A stretch of 64,000 bases of DNA from an uncultured Desulfuromonas sp. (lineage in GTDB: Bacteria; Desulfobacterota; Desulfuromonadia; Desulfuromonadales; Desulfuromonadaceae). How positions within the stretch are numbered: the stretch's first letter is position 1; every line of letters starts with the position of its first letter. Shown one piece after another: positions 45,513-54,363 of this stretch. The notes below the pieces were generated by a model. That model ran no database searches, was not told the origin of the DNA, and was given only the letters and a program-made list of their open reading frames with translations. A program made the position numbers and the translations under genes. The DNA is taken from NCBI RefSeq assembly GCF_963676955.1, contig NZ_OY781461.1, positions 878,001 through 942,000 on the forward strand. The letters are read 5' to 3'.

Positions 45513-46856
45513 TCAGTAGCGACCAAACTCGCCGTCGTCCAAGGCGATGGCAATCTGCTCATTGGACGTGGTTTCTCCCCAGCCCTGTTTCGCGCGGGTT
45601 GCCGCTTTTGTCGTCTGAGGCGGAGTAACGGCTGGTGGAGCGACGATGGCAGCTTTGGGCACGTGATTGGCAAAATCCTCTCGCAACTGGAAGTTCCGCA
45701 TGGTTTCATGAATCGCTCCAGCATTGGTGAGCACTTCCGAAGCGATGGCGGCGCACTCATCAGCCGTTGCCGAGTTCTGCTGGCTGACGGTGTCCAAATG
45801 ACCAATCCCTTCATTAATCTGACTAATACTATCCGCTTGTTCCTTGGAGGCTGAGGCGATTTCAGAGATCAAGGTAACGACCTCTTTGGTCTCCGTGGCA
45901 ATCTGCTTCAAAGAATCCGCGGTTTCATGCGCGATAGCCACACCTGCTGCGGTCTTTTGCTCGGAACCGGTAATCAGCGCAGCGGTCTCCCCCGCCGCTT
46001 TGGCGCTACGTGCCGCCAGGTTGCGTACCTCTTCGGCGACCACGGCGAATCCCTTGCCGTGCTGACCGGCACGAGCGGCTTCGACCGCAGCATTCAGGGC
46101 CAGAAGGTTGGTTTGGAAGGCAATTTCGTCAATCACCTTGATAATCTGGGAAATGCTTTTGCTCGCCGTGCTGATCTCCTGGATGGCGTCAATCATGGCG
46201 CTCATCTTTGCCTGCCCCGTTGCGGCACTGTCACTGGCTTTTGCGGCAAAGGTGTTGGCCTTCTCCGAATTGTCGGCATTCTGGGCAATCTGCGTTGCCA
46301 GGTCATCCATGGTCGAGGAGATTTTTTCGAGTGAATTGGCCTGCTCGGCAGCCGTCTTTGTCAGGGCAGTGCTGGTGTCACCGAGCCGAGCGGCACTGCT
46401 GTTGATGTCCGCGCTGCCAGTCAGGGCATTGCTGACGGTTTCATTCAAACGATCACTGACCGATTTCAGGGCCAGACGCGTTCCGTCCCGTGGGTCGCGC
46501 GGCTTGGGATTGAAGGTGATATCTCCTGCCCCCAGCTTGTTCAGGGTCGGGAGCAGCACCGTTTCAAAATTCGAATTAAGCACATTGGCCGCGTTTGCCA
46601 ATTTTCCCAAAACATCCTGGCGCGAGACGCTATTACGCAGGTCGTAATGCCCTTTTTCCGTCTCGTCCACCTGATTCATCACCCGTTCCACATCTTGGAC
46701 CAGACCGAGAATATACAGGCTTGCCGGAATGGCGTAGAGAACAACGGCGACGGCAAGAAATAAGGGGTTGTGGAGCGAGCCGACCACGGAAAAAATAACA
46801 ATGGCCGCAAAAACCAATGTGAACAGCTGTACGCGCAGGGGGAACCTTTTAAGCAT
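45513..46856 (-). CDS. methyl-accepting chemotaxis protein without periplasmic sensor
   Basis: A 447-residue chemoreceptor-like protein. Two short membrane helices (about 8-25 and 29-49) are separated by only a few residues, so there is no periplasmic sensor domain. A linker of about 50-130 carries a short HAMP-like part. The signalling coiled coil has a complete tip ([20 protein letters not shown] near 250). The C-terminal tail after about 390 is Ala/Pro/Thr-rich. It probably senses membrane or cytoplasmic conditions such as energy state, or takes input from a partner. It is a single-gene unit. Confidence 0.9.
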   Translation of the reverse strand: MLKRFPLRVQLFTLVFAAIVIFSVVGSLHNPLFLAVAVVLYAIPASLYILGLVQDVERVMNQVDETEKGHYDLRNSVSRQDVLGKLANAANVLNSNFETVLLPTLNKLGAGDITFNPKPRDPRDGTRLALKSVSDRLNETVSNALTGSADINSSAARLGDTSTALTKTAAEQANSLEKISSTMDDLATQIAQNADNSEKANTFAAKASDSAATGQAKMSAMIDAIQEISTASKSISQIIKVIDEIAFQTNLLALNAAVEAARAGQHGKGFAVVAEEVRNLAARSAKAAGETAALITGSEQKTAAGVAIAHETADSLKQIATETKEVVTLISEIASASKEQADSISQINEGIGHLDTVSQQNSATADECAAIASEVLTNAGAIHETMRNFQLREDFANHVPKAAIVAPPAVTPPQTTKAATRAKQGWGETTSNEQIAIALDDGEFGRY

Positions 46857-47313
46857 GGTAAAACCTCATAGTTCAATGAAAATTGTCCGGAGATGCAAAC
46901 TGTAAATATTTATCATGTGGATGAAGATAGATCAAAAGCATAATGTCGTCGTATTGTTATCGTGTTAGGGGATGTGCCCATTCTTCTCATTGAGCTCCTT
47001 TAGGCGGCAGGTCTCACAGGCAGGGTTTGATCAATCACGACACCATTTCAGACCGTGTTTATTGTTTCAGCCCGCTAGGGGACGTTCACTCGTTATATGA
47101 AGCGACCACTGGACGTGGAAGAATGAGCTGTGCTCACAAAAATTTACCTGCCGATCACGTAAGGCGGTATGAAGGATAAATGTCCGTTTTCAATATCCTC
47201 GCTCCCGGATGACAATGAAAGATGTTGCGCTAAAATTAAAAATTGGCGGCAAAGCTGTATCTGGCTGGAATGTTTCAGCCACACTCTCTTATTAGCAGGA
47301 AGGGACCGGCAGT
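46857..47313. other. divergent intergenic region between chemoreceptor and GGDEF-EAL genes
   Basis: About 450 bases with no gene. It is AT-rich near both starts. I looked for flagellar sigma-28 and sigma-54 promoter patterns and found none that I trust. Confidence 0.45.
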
Positions 47314-49614
47314 ATGGGGCTTATCAAGCGAAATCTTTGGCTGTTGTTCTACGTCCTGTGTCTGAGCGGCTTGGTTTTTCTGATCATCGTTTCCTATCTG
47401 TGCTGGGAAGAAACGATTTCAACCTATACCAAAAACCAAAGGCAACAAACAGAACTCGTCAAGGATTCCCTGCATTCCGTCCTCGTGACCCAGGAAATGA
47501 TGCTTGACCTGATGGGCGCAACCCTACTACGAGAAGGGTTCACTCACAAGGGAACGACCAGCGGAGTGACGATACCATCGATTTTTGATCAGATGCTGAC
47601 GGCCAACCCTTCGATTCAAGCTCTCGGTCTGCTTACTCCTGAAGGGGATTATCTGGCGATCAGCGGCAATGTCGATGTGACGACTCTGCCGAACCTGCTT
47701 GAACAAAAGGTCAGCCGGGACTCTTTTCTCCACACCTTGGAAAGTCGTGCCATGGTGTTGGGCAGGACCTATTTTTTTAAACCTGTCGGCGAATGGGTCA
47801 TCCCCATCCGCAAAACCTTGCGCGATGCCCAGGGCAAACCGCTGGCCGTTATGGCTGCGGCCTTGAGTATGCAGCACTCCGCGGACTTTTTTAACAATAA
47901 GCTTCATCGCAGCAGGTTCAATGCGATCAAAATCTTTCGTCGGTTTGATTATTACATCCAATACATTTCATCATCCCGACACGAAGATATGGACAGGCTG
48001 TACAATACACAGATTCCCAAAGCCTTGGTTCAAGGCGTCCTCAAGAGTATTCACGAACAAGTCAAGGCCCCATTGGATACGTTGCGCACCAGTGGCGAAC
48101 TTTATACCGTTTCGCTGACCAGTCTCTCGGGGAGAAAGATTTTGCTGAGCGCTGGTTACGACACCCGCTACGAAGTCTGGACCACCTCGCAGATTGACTA
48201 TAGGGTGGTGCTCTCCTCTTTTCTGCACAGAATTTTACTCTATGCACTGCTCTTGAGTGTCTACCTGTTTGTACTGTTCTGGTTGTTCCGCCTGATTTCA
48301 CAGGCCGAAAAGCAGCGTGAAAACGATCTGCTCCATCAGGCGACACATGACTGTCTGACGCGACTGCCCAACCGGGAATATCTGCAGAGAAATATTCACT
48401 CGTGGATTTATGACAAAGCCCCGCCTTTTGCTCTGCTGTTCATCGACATGGACCATTTCAAAACGGTCAACGACAGTTTCGGTCATGAGTTCGGAGATCT
48501 CGTGTTGCAGGAGATGGCGGCGCGCCTGTGTCGGTTCCGCCGTGAAGGGGAGCTTGTTGTCCGTCAGGGCGGTGATGAATTTATCCTGTTGACAAAGGAG
48601 CACGATGCCGGCGAACTGCTTGAGTTGGCCAACCGTCTGATCGACACGCTTTCCCAAGCCTATTGTATTGAAGATGTGTCCTTCAACCTCGGCACCAGTA
48701 TCGGCATCTCCCGCTATCCAACACATGCCGCCACGTTCAATGAAATGCTCAGTCATGCCGATATTGCTCTTTATGAAGCCAAAAAACAGCGCAACCATGC
48801 GTGCATGTTCCTGTCGGGGATGCAGGAGAGCTATCTGCATAGCGTATCTGTTGAACAGCAGTTGCGCAGTGCAATCGAAACGCTGGAAGAATTTTTCCTC
48901 GTCTATCAGCCGCAAATTAACGGCAACGGCACGTTCCATGGTGTGGAGGCTCTGGTCCGCTGGGACAATGACCGTATCGGTCTGGTGCCTCCCGATATTT
49001 TTATACCAATCGCCGAAACCAGTGGCCTGATGCCGAAACTGGGGCAGTTTATCGTTGAAACCGCCTTAAAAGAGATGAATGAATTTCTCCAAGAAACCGA
49101 GTTAGAGATTTCCCTGTCGTTGAATATCTCGTTGCGCCAGTTCATGCAGAAAAATTTTCTTGAGGATTTGTACGATAAATTATCCCGTTATCAGGTCCCC
49201 AAAATAACCATTACGTTGGAAATTACCGAGAATCTGTTTATTGAAGATCTTGACTACCTCATGCCCCTGCTGGAAGATCTTTCCTCCAGGGGAGTACTGA
49301 TCTCTTTGGATGATTTCGGCACCGGCTACTCATCTTTGAGTTTGCTCCGCAGGCTTCCCATTGACGAATTGAAGATCGATAAAACCTTTGTTGATGACGT
49401 TCTGACAGACACAGCGGCTGAAAAAATGGTCCAGAATATCATCTCCATTGCCAGAAACTTTGACATGGTCGTTGTTGCTGAAGGAGTTGAAAGCCAAGAA
49501 CAATTTTTGAAACTCAAAGAAGAGAAGTGTGATCTTTTTCAGGGCTATTATTTCTCCAAACCGCTTCGACTGCAGGATTTAAAACAATACGGCAAGGCCT
49601 TTATTGCCACGTAA
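47314..49614 (+). CDS. membrane GGDEF-EAL protein (c-di-GMP synthesis/degradation)
   Basis: A 766-residue protein with a membrane helix at about 8-28, a periplasmic Cache-like sensor about 30-300, a second helix about 310-330, GGDEF about 345-500 and EAL about 515-760. The cyclase site RQGGDEF is intact near 425. The EAL domain keeps VEALVRW, NISLRQ, LEITENL, DDFGTGYSSLSLL and VVAEGVES, so it has the residues needed for c-di-GMP hydrolysis. Which activity dominates cannot be read from sequence. AGGAAGG before the ATG gives a clear ribosome site. With the HD-GYP protein at 8.7-13 kb it is the second c-di-GMP enzyme of the window. Confidence 0.93.
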   Translation: MGLIKRNLWLLFYVLCLSGLVFLIIVSYLCWEETISTYTKNQRQQTELVKDSLHSVLVTQEMMLDLMGATLLREGFTHKGTTSGVTIPSIFDQMLTANPSIQALGLLTPEGDYLAISGNVDVTTLPNLLEQKVSRDSFLHTLESRAMVLGRTYFFKPVGEWVIPIRKTLRDAQGKPLAVMAAALSMQHSADFFNNKLHRSRFNAIKIFRRFDYYIQYISSSRHEDMDRLYNTQIPKALVQGVLKSIHEQVKAPLDTLRTSGELYTVSLTSLSGRKILLSAGYDTRYEVWTTSQIDYRVVLSSFLHRILLYALLLSVYLFVLFWLFRLISQAEKQRENDLLHQATHDCLTRLPNREYLQRNIHSWIYDKAPPFALLFIDMDHFKTVNDSFGHEFGDLVLQEMAARLCRFRREGELVVRQGGDEFILLTKEHDAGELLELANRLIDTLSQAYCIEDVSFNLGTSIGISRYPTHAATFNEMLSHADIALYEAKKQRNHACMFLSGMQESYLHSVSVEQQLRSAIETLEEFFLVYQPQINGNGTFHGVEALVRWDNDRIGLVPPDIFIPIAETSGLMPKLGQFIVETALKEMNEFLQETELEISLSLNISLRQFMQKNFLEDLYDKLSRYQVPKITITLEITENLFIEDLDYLMPLLEDLSSRGVLISLDDFGTGYSSLSLLRRLPIDELKIDKTFVDDVLTDTAAEKMVQNIISIARNFDMVVVAEGVESQEQFLKLKEEKCDLFQGYYFSKPLRLQDLKQYGKAFIAT

Positions 49615-49781
49615 ATATTGGCCGCTGAACATCGGCCTGACTCCTGTCGATTGCCACCTCGGCAGGCACACGCCTCCAACAAAAGGACTCCAGCCTTGTG
49701 TTCATTGAGATGCGTCAACTGGACGGGAAACGGCTTTGTCATCGGGACGAAAATCCCTCCGCATCGCGTTTTTGCGCCGCG

Positions 49782-50663
49782 TCATTGCCGTAACTTCAAC
49801 AGGATGTAGGTGATAATCGACCCGAGAATAAGGCTAGCGCCGGCCAGGGTGGCCATGGGAGGGACTTCGCTGAACAGCAGGAAGGCCCACAGCGTGGAAA
49901 ACACCGACATGCTCATGCTGATCATAGCGGCTTCCGCGGCAAGGATGTAACGGGTGGCGACCCCGGTCAGCACCCGACCGAAGGGAGCGGAAACCAACCC
50001 CATGGCGGCCATGATCAGCCAGGTCGCCGGAGTAAAACCGGCGATATCGGCAAAGGGCAGCAAGGCCCCGGCCAGACAAACCCCGGCAATTCCGACCACG
50101 GCGGTTCGGCTCATTTTCTTATATTGGCGTTGCAGGGTTCCGTTAAAAGCGAGAAAAACGACACACAACACAGCCAGCGAATCTCCGCGAAGGCTGACCG
50201 ATTCGAGAGAACCCGAGATAACCACCGCGATACCGCCGACCACCATCACCATCGCCAGCCACAACGATTTGTCCGAGGCTTCCTTGAGAAACAACCAACT
50301 GAAGATCGCCGTTAAAACCGGGCGACTGGCCATGATGATGACCGTATTAGCCACCGCCGTGTATTTGATGCTGAGGATAAAACAGGAGGCACTGCCGAAC
50401 ATCAGCAGACCGGATAACACGACGGGCCAACCGTCTTCCCGCAGCGTGCCGACAATGCCGCGTGGATCGGTGGCCTGCAGCATAACGGACATGGATATAA
50501 CGGTGAAAAGACCAAATAAAAAGACGGTGTTGACGCCATCCGTTCCGGACAACCGGACGAACACCGAATCGAAACTGATCAACAGCGTGCCCGACAACGC
50601 GGCCAGAATCCCTTTGCTGCGCGCATTTTCCACGGCGAATCTTTTGATAATAGCGGTTGTCAT
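49782..50663 (-). CDS. EamA/DMT-family transporter
   Basis: A 293-residue inner-membrane protein with ten predicted helices in two EamA repeats (GILAALSGTLLISFDSVFVRLS at the start; GASLILGSIITYILLKL at the end). I start at the ATG at 50663, seven bases after GGGAG. It exports or imports a small metabolite; DMT members are diverse. It is divergent from a TetR gene whose likely operators lie in the 126-base gap. A decayed copy of its central part is at 44740-45066. Confidence 0.9.
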   Translation of the reverse strand: MTTAIIKRFAVENARSKGILAALSGTLLISFDSVFVRLSGTDGVNTVFLFGLFTVISMSVMLQATDPRGIVGTLREDGWPVVLSGLLMFGSASCFILSIKYTAVANTVIIMASRPVLTAIFSWLFLKEASDKSLWLAMVMVVGGIAVVISGSLESVSLRGDSLAVLCVVFLAFNGTLQRQYKKMSRTAVVGIAGVCLAGALLPFADIAGFTPATWLIMAAMGLVSAPFGRVLTGVATRYILAAEAAMISMSMSVFSTLWAFLLFSEVPPMATLAGASLILGSIITYILLKLRQ

Positions 50664-50683
50664 AATATTCTCCCTGGTTAAGA

Positions 50684-50700
50684 ATAGACTGACTAGTATG
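50684..50700. promoter_or_regulatory. second, weaker TetR operator-like site
   Basis: This element ends in GACTAGTATG and matches the palindrome at 50742-50757 at 11 of 16 aligned positions. It lies closer to the EamA start and would let one regulator cover both promoters. Confidence 0.4.
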
Positions 50701-50741
50701 TTTTTACGGTAGGCGGATCTGTGGTGGGCGTCAAGAAAAAT

Positions 50742-50757
50742 CATACCGATCAGTATG
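50742..50757. promoter_or_regulatory. TetR operator-like palindrome
   Basis: CATACCGATCAGTATG is symmetric apart from one base pair (CATAC-GATC-GTATG pattern). It lies between the divergent EamA and TetR genes, 33 bases before the TetR start. Position and symmetry make it the probable TetR binding site. Confidence 0.65.
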
Positions 50758-50789
50758 TTTTTTTATAGAGTGAAGGGAACGGTTGGACC

Positions 50790-51380
50790 ATGAAGAAAAT
50801 TGAACAGAATAAGATTCACAAGCGGGACAAAATTTTAAAGGCAGCTCAGGAGCGGTTTCAGGAAAACGGCTTTATTGGTGCCAGCATGGATAAAATCGCT
50901 GAACAGGCTGGAGTGACCAAGCAGACGGTCTATCGCTATTTCACCACCAAGGAGGAGTTGTTTAAAGCCACCCTGGAAGCGCAACGGCAGAGCTCCAGCG
51001 AGAGTTTTCTCAATGCGTTGCAGCTGGAAGACACGCACGCAGCGTTAACGGCTTTTGCCGTGGGATTTCTCCAACGCCACCTGTCCAAAGAACATCTGGC
51101 GACGATTCGCCTGCTGGTCGCGGAAGGACCCAGCGTGCCGGAAATCACCCGGGCTTTTTATGCTTTTGGCTCGGAGAAAACCCTGGAAAGCCTGACCCGG
51201 TTTATCCATGCCCGGTTTCATCGCGATGATGCCGCCGATGAAATTCAGGCGTTTGTCAGTATGCTGATTGCCCAGCGCATGCCGGTGCTGACCGGGCTGC
51301 TTGAGCCTCTTTGCGAGGCGGAGATCAACGACCATGCCGCTAAGACCGTGCGCATGTTTATAAAACTGCTCGACGGATAA
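50790..51380 (+). CDS. TetR-family regulator
   Basis: A 196-residue repressor. Its helix-turn-helix is at about 28-55 (ASMDKIAEQAGVTKQTVYRYFTTKEELF). The C-terminal domain is of the AcrR/TetR_C type. It is divergent from the EamA transporter and 53 bases upstream of an O-methyltransferase gene on its own strand. It probably represses both sides through the palindromes at 50684-50757. In the decayed copy of this locus at 44.7-45.5 kb the regulator is missing. Confidence 0.9.
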   Translation: MKKIEQNKIHKRDKILKAAQERFQENGFIGASMDKIAEQAGVTKQTVYRYFTTKEELFKATLEAQRQSSSESFLNALQLEDTHAALTAFAVGFLQRHLSKEHLATIRLLVAEGPSVPEITRAFYAFGSEKTLESLTRFIHARFHRDDAADEIQAFVSMLIAQRMPVLTGLLEPLCEAEINDHAAKTVRMFIKLLDG

Positions 51381-51419
51381 GTTTGAACCCGTGGTAAAGC
51401 GGGCAACGGAAATTTTAAA

Positions 51420-51427
51420 TGGGGGGG
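51420..51427 (+). repeat. homopolymeric G tract in the O-methyltransferase ribosome site
   Basis: Seven G lie six bases before the O-methyltransferase ATG, exactly where the Shine-Dalgarno sequence should be. The decayed copy has nine G at the same place. Length change of such a run would alter translation, so it could act as a slippage switch. Confidence 0.5.
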
Positions 51428-51432
51428 CACTT

Positions 51433-52050
51433 ATGAACGACGAATTGCAGCGACTCCTTGCCGAACTGGAACAGTTTGGTCAGCAAAACGACGAAAAAAC
51501 CGTGGATCGTGCGCAGCGCATGTTGAACATCACCCGTGATACCGGAGAATTTTTGTCGGTCTTGATTCGGGCCATGAACGCCCGACAGGTGCTGGAAATC
51601 GGCACCTCCAACGGTTATTCCACCCTGTGGCTGGCCGAGGCGCTGTATGCCACCGAAGGTGTGGTCACCACCGTGGAGTATGCCGAGCACAAATACCGCC
51701 TTGCCCAACAGACGTTTGCGCGCACCCCGCTGGCCGCACGCATACAAACCATTCATGGCGATGCCGGTGAGCTGCTCGCGGCGACGGACGATGCCGTCTA
51801 CGATCTGGTTTTCCTTGATTCGGAACGCACCGAGTATCCCGGCTGGTGGCCGGATCTGAAACGCGTCCTGCGGCCCGGCGGCCTGCTGGTGGTGGATAAT
51901 GCCCTCTCCCATGTTGAACAGATGGCGCCGTTCAAGGCCCTGGTTGATGGCGACGGCGAATTCACCACCTGTCTGGTGGCCGTGGGTAAAGGGGAATATC
52001 TGGCGACGAGAAGCCCGTCGGCCTCAGCGGATCGTCAAAAGACAACGTGA
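51433..52050 (+). CDS. SAM-dependent O-methyltransferase
   Basis: A 205-residue enzyme of the Methyltransf_3/24 type (catechol or caffeoyl-CoA O-methyltransferase-like). Motif I LEIGTSNGYSTLWLAEAL at about 52-69, acidic loop TVEYAEHKY at about 81-89, and DLVFLDSERTEYPGWW and GGLLVVDNALSH at about 125-160, where the D and N are metal and catalytic residues in related enzymes. It methylates hydroxyls of small aromatics in the cytoplasm. It lies 53 bases after TetR and beside an EamA transporter, which suggests modify-and-export handling of a small compound. Confidence 0.9.
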   Translation: MNDELQRLLAELEQFGQQNDEKTVDRAQRMLNITRDTGEFLSVLIRAMNARQVLEIGTSNGYSTLWLAEALYATEGVVTTVEYAEHKYRLAQQTFARTPLAARIQTIHGDAGELLAATDDAVYDLVFLDSERTEYPGWWPDLKRVLRPGGLLVVDNALSHVEQMAPFKALVDGDGEFTTCLVAVGKGEYLATRSPSASADRQKTT

Positions 52051-52067
52051 GAGCGAAGTGCCATCGC

Positions 52068-52831
52068 TCAGCGCCGCGCCAGAAGGCGCAGCAGGCCATC
52101 GAGGGCAGTGATGGGATGCGGTGGGCAGCCGGGGATGTAGAGATCGACGGGCAGTAGATCGCCGACGCCGTTGTGGACTTCCTCACTGTCGCGGAACGGG
52201 CCGCCGCCGATGGCGCAGGCGCCGGAGGCGATGACCAGCTTGGGTTCGGGCACGGCGGCGTAGGTGTCGAGCAGGGCGTTGCGCATGTTTTCGCTCACCG
52301 GGCCGGTGATCATCAGGCCGTCGGCGTGGCGCGGCGAAGCAACGAACTGGATGCCGAAGCGGCCGAGGTCGAAGAACAGGGTGTTGAGAACGTTAAGATC
52401 GGCTTCGCAGGCGTTGCAGCCGCCAGCCGACACCTGGCGCAGCTTGAGGGAGCGGCCAAACAGTTTGAGCATCCGTTCGTTAAGCGCATCGGCCAGCCGG
52501 TAAACCTCGTCACCATCCCCCCCATAACATAGATCCTCAACCTGGCGCACCGCGAGGCGGTAGTCGCCACTGAACGTCAGGGCACCCTGCTCCGCGGCCG
52601 GACAGTCGGCGCAGAACAGGCAGCGGCCGAGGTCGATGCGCAGTCCCTTCTCAGCGTGATGTAGCGCGCCAAACGGGCAGGCCGCAACGGCCTGCGTACA
52701 CTGCTCGATGCTCAGTCCCACGCTGGAGCTCGGGACGGCCGCGAAAGCGGTCCGACAGCGTCGGTTCAGACCTTGGGAAACTTTCCGGTGCGGTGGCCCT
52801 GACGCAGACGTTCGCGGACAATACTCAGCAT
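52068..52831 (-). CDS. hydrogenase-4/complex I small subunit (HyfI/NuoB-like), frameshifted
   Basis: The gene should start at the ATG at 52831, behind GGGAGG, 11 bases after the large-subunit gene. It reads MLSIVRERLRQGHRTGKFPKV and then meets TGA at 52766-52768. The frame continues as EPTLSDRFRGRPELQRG after a +1 shift, and again as LSIEQCTQAVAACPFGAL after a second +1 shift near 52716-52720. The rest is open to 52068. The C-terminal NuoB-like part keeps the iron-sulfur ligands (GGCNACEADLN, ASGACAIGGGPF, PGCPPHP). The N-terminal ferredoxin-like part has lost one cysteine in each cluster (CTQAVAACP and CLFCADCPAAEQGAL). Either the gene is damaged or the assembly has two one-base errors. Confidence 0.7.
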
Positions 52832-52842
52832 GGTGAACCTCC

Positions 52843-54363
52843 CTACAAATCAAACCCGCAGTACGACAGGTTAAAGCTCTTGTTGCACAGCGGAAAATCG
52901 GATATCTGCTCGCCGCGCAGGGCCAGCGCCAGCCCGCTCCAGTTGTGAAAGGAGGGGTCAACGATCTTGTAGCGGTCGATGCGACCGTTACTGTCGGTGA
53001 TTGCCGTATGCACGACCTCGCCGCGCCAGCCTTCGCAGAACGACACCGCCAGGCTGTCGGCAGCCAACGGCCCGAGAGGGACGCTGGTGTCACCTGCGGG
53101 AAGCCGGTCGAGGAAATGGCGTAACAACTCAAGGGAGGCGATGATCTCACGGCGACGCACGTTGCCGCGGGCATAGACGTCGCCATCACTTTCGACAACC
53201 GGCTCGCCAAAGACGGCTTGCCAAATGTCCGGTGCCAGGTGACGGCGCGTATCGCGCGGCAGACCGCAGGCGCGGGCGGCGACGCCGACCAAACCCAGCG
53301 CCTCTGCATCCCGGGCCGTCAGCGTACCGACGCCCTCAAAGCGCGCCAGCACCGACGGACTGTCGAAACACAGATCAATGGCACCGCGGGTTTCCGGCTC
53401 CAGAACCTTGAGGCGCTGCTGCAAGGTGGCCACACGCGCGTCATCGAGATCGAAACTCACCCCACCCGGCCGCACCAGACCGCGGCCAAAGCGGCTACCG
53501 CAGATCTCTGCGCTGAGGTTGAGGTAGTCGCCGCGCAGTCGCCCGCAGAACGAGGATGTGGGCAGAAAACCGACATCGCCGGCCAGGGCGCCAACATCGC
53601 CGACATGGTTGGCCAGCCGTTCCAGCTCCAGAGCAATGGCGCGAATGACGTGAGCGCGTTGTAAAACTTGCGTGGCGGACAAGGTTTCCAGCAGCTGGGC
53701 ATAGGCGCAGGCATGGCCGATGGTGGTATCGCCGGCCGCGGTTTCCATCTGGTACACCGTGGCCGGATGGGGGCCGCCGCGCAGGTTCTTTTCAATAGCG
53801 CGGTGCTGGTAGCCGAGGGAGATCTCCAGATGGAGCACTTCCTCGCCGTGGCACTGAAAGCGGAAATGGCCGGGTTCGATCACCCCGGCATGTACCGGCC
53901 CGACGGCCACTTCATGGATCTCCGCGCCTTCAACCCGGTAGTAGTCCATGGCGCCGACCAGGGGGTGGCGACCCGCTTCACGTTGCCAGGCATCCAGCCT
54001 GTTGGCCCAGTTGCCATGAAAACGCACCGGCTTGAACCATGGATGGCCATGGGGCTGGACGCCGTATTGTTCAGCAAGTTCGCGTTCGAACAGATGGAGT
54101 TGCGGCAACTGCGGAGTGAGCGAAGCAAAACCCTCTTCAAGCGTGGTCCGCAGCACGTTGACGCTGGCGGAGCCGTCTGTGACGGCAACCGCATACAGGG
54201 TCAGCCCTTCCGGCTCCGGGCGGGCAAAGTAACTTGCCACACGTGCGCCGCCCTGAACCAGATCACCCAGCAACAGAGCAAACCTGTCATAGTTGAGCAC
54301 GGGGAGCTCCGCCAGGGGCAAGCGATCCGCGACCGATAATTTCACCACCTCTCCCCGACTCAT
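52843..54363 (-). CDS. hydrogenase-4/complex I large subunit (HyfG/NuoCD-like) without NiFe ligands
   Basis: A 506-residue fusion of a NuoC-like part (about 1-130, ending FERELAEQYGVQPHGHPWFKP) and a NuoD/HyfG-like part (about 145-506). GPVHAGVIEPGHFRFQCHGEE is typical of group 4 hydrogenase large subunits. The two CxxC motifs that hold nickel and iron in true hydrogenases are absent: the first position reads ETAAGDTTIGHACA and the last reads SFNLSYCGFDL with only one cysteine. It is therefore probably an Ehr-type (energy-converting hydrogenase related) subunit and not an active hydrogenase. It overlaps the preceding gene by four bases. Confidence 0.88.
   Translation of the reverse strand: MSRGEVVKLSVADRLPLAELPVLNYDRFALLLGDLVQGGARVASYFARPEPEGLTLYAVAVTDGSASVNVLRTTLEEGFASLTPQLPQLHLFERELAEQYGVQPHGHPWFKPVRFHGNWANRLDAWQREAGRHPLVGAMDYYRVEGAEIHEVAVGPVHAGVIEPGHFRFQCHGEEVLHLEISLGYQHRAIEKNLRGGPHPATVYQMETAAGDTTIGHACAYAQLLETLSATQVLQRAHVIRAIALELERLANHVGDVGALAGDVGFLPTSSFCGRLRGDYLNLSAEICGSRFGRGLVRPGGVSFDLDDARVATLQQRLKVLEPETRGAIDLCFDSPSVLARFEGVGTLTARDAEALGLVGVAARACGLPRDTRRHLAPDIWQAVFGEPVVESDGDVYARGNVRRREIIASLELLRHFLDRLPAGDTSVPLGPLAADSLAVSFCEGWRGEVVHTAITDSNGRIDRYKIVDPSFHNWSGLALALRGEQISDFPLCNKSFNLSYCGFDL

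Noticed and set aside
52843-54363. Active [NiFe] hydrogenase large subunit
   Set aside because: The required N- and C-terminal CxxC nickel ligands are not there.
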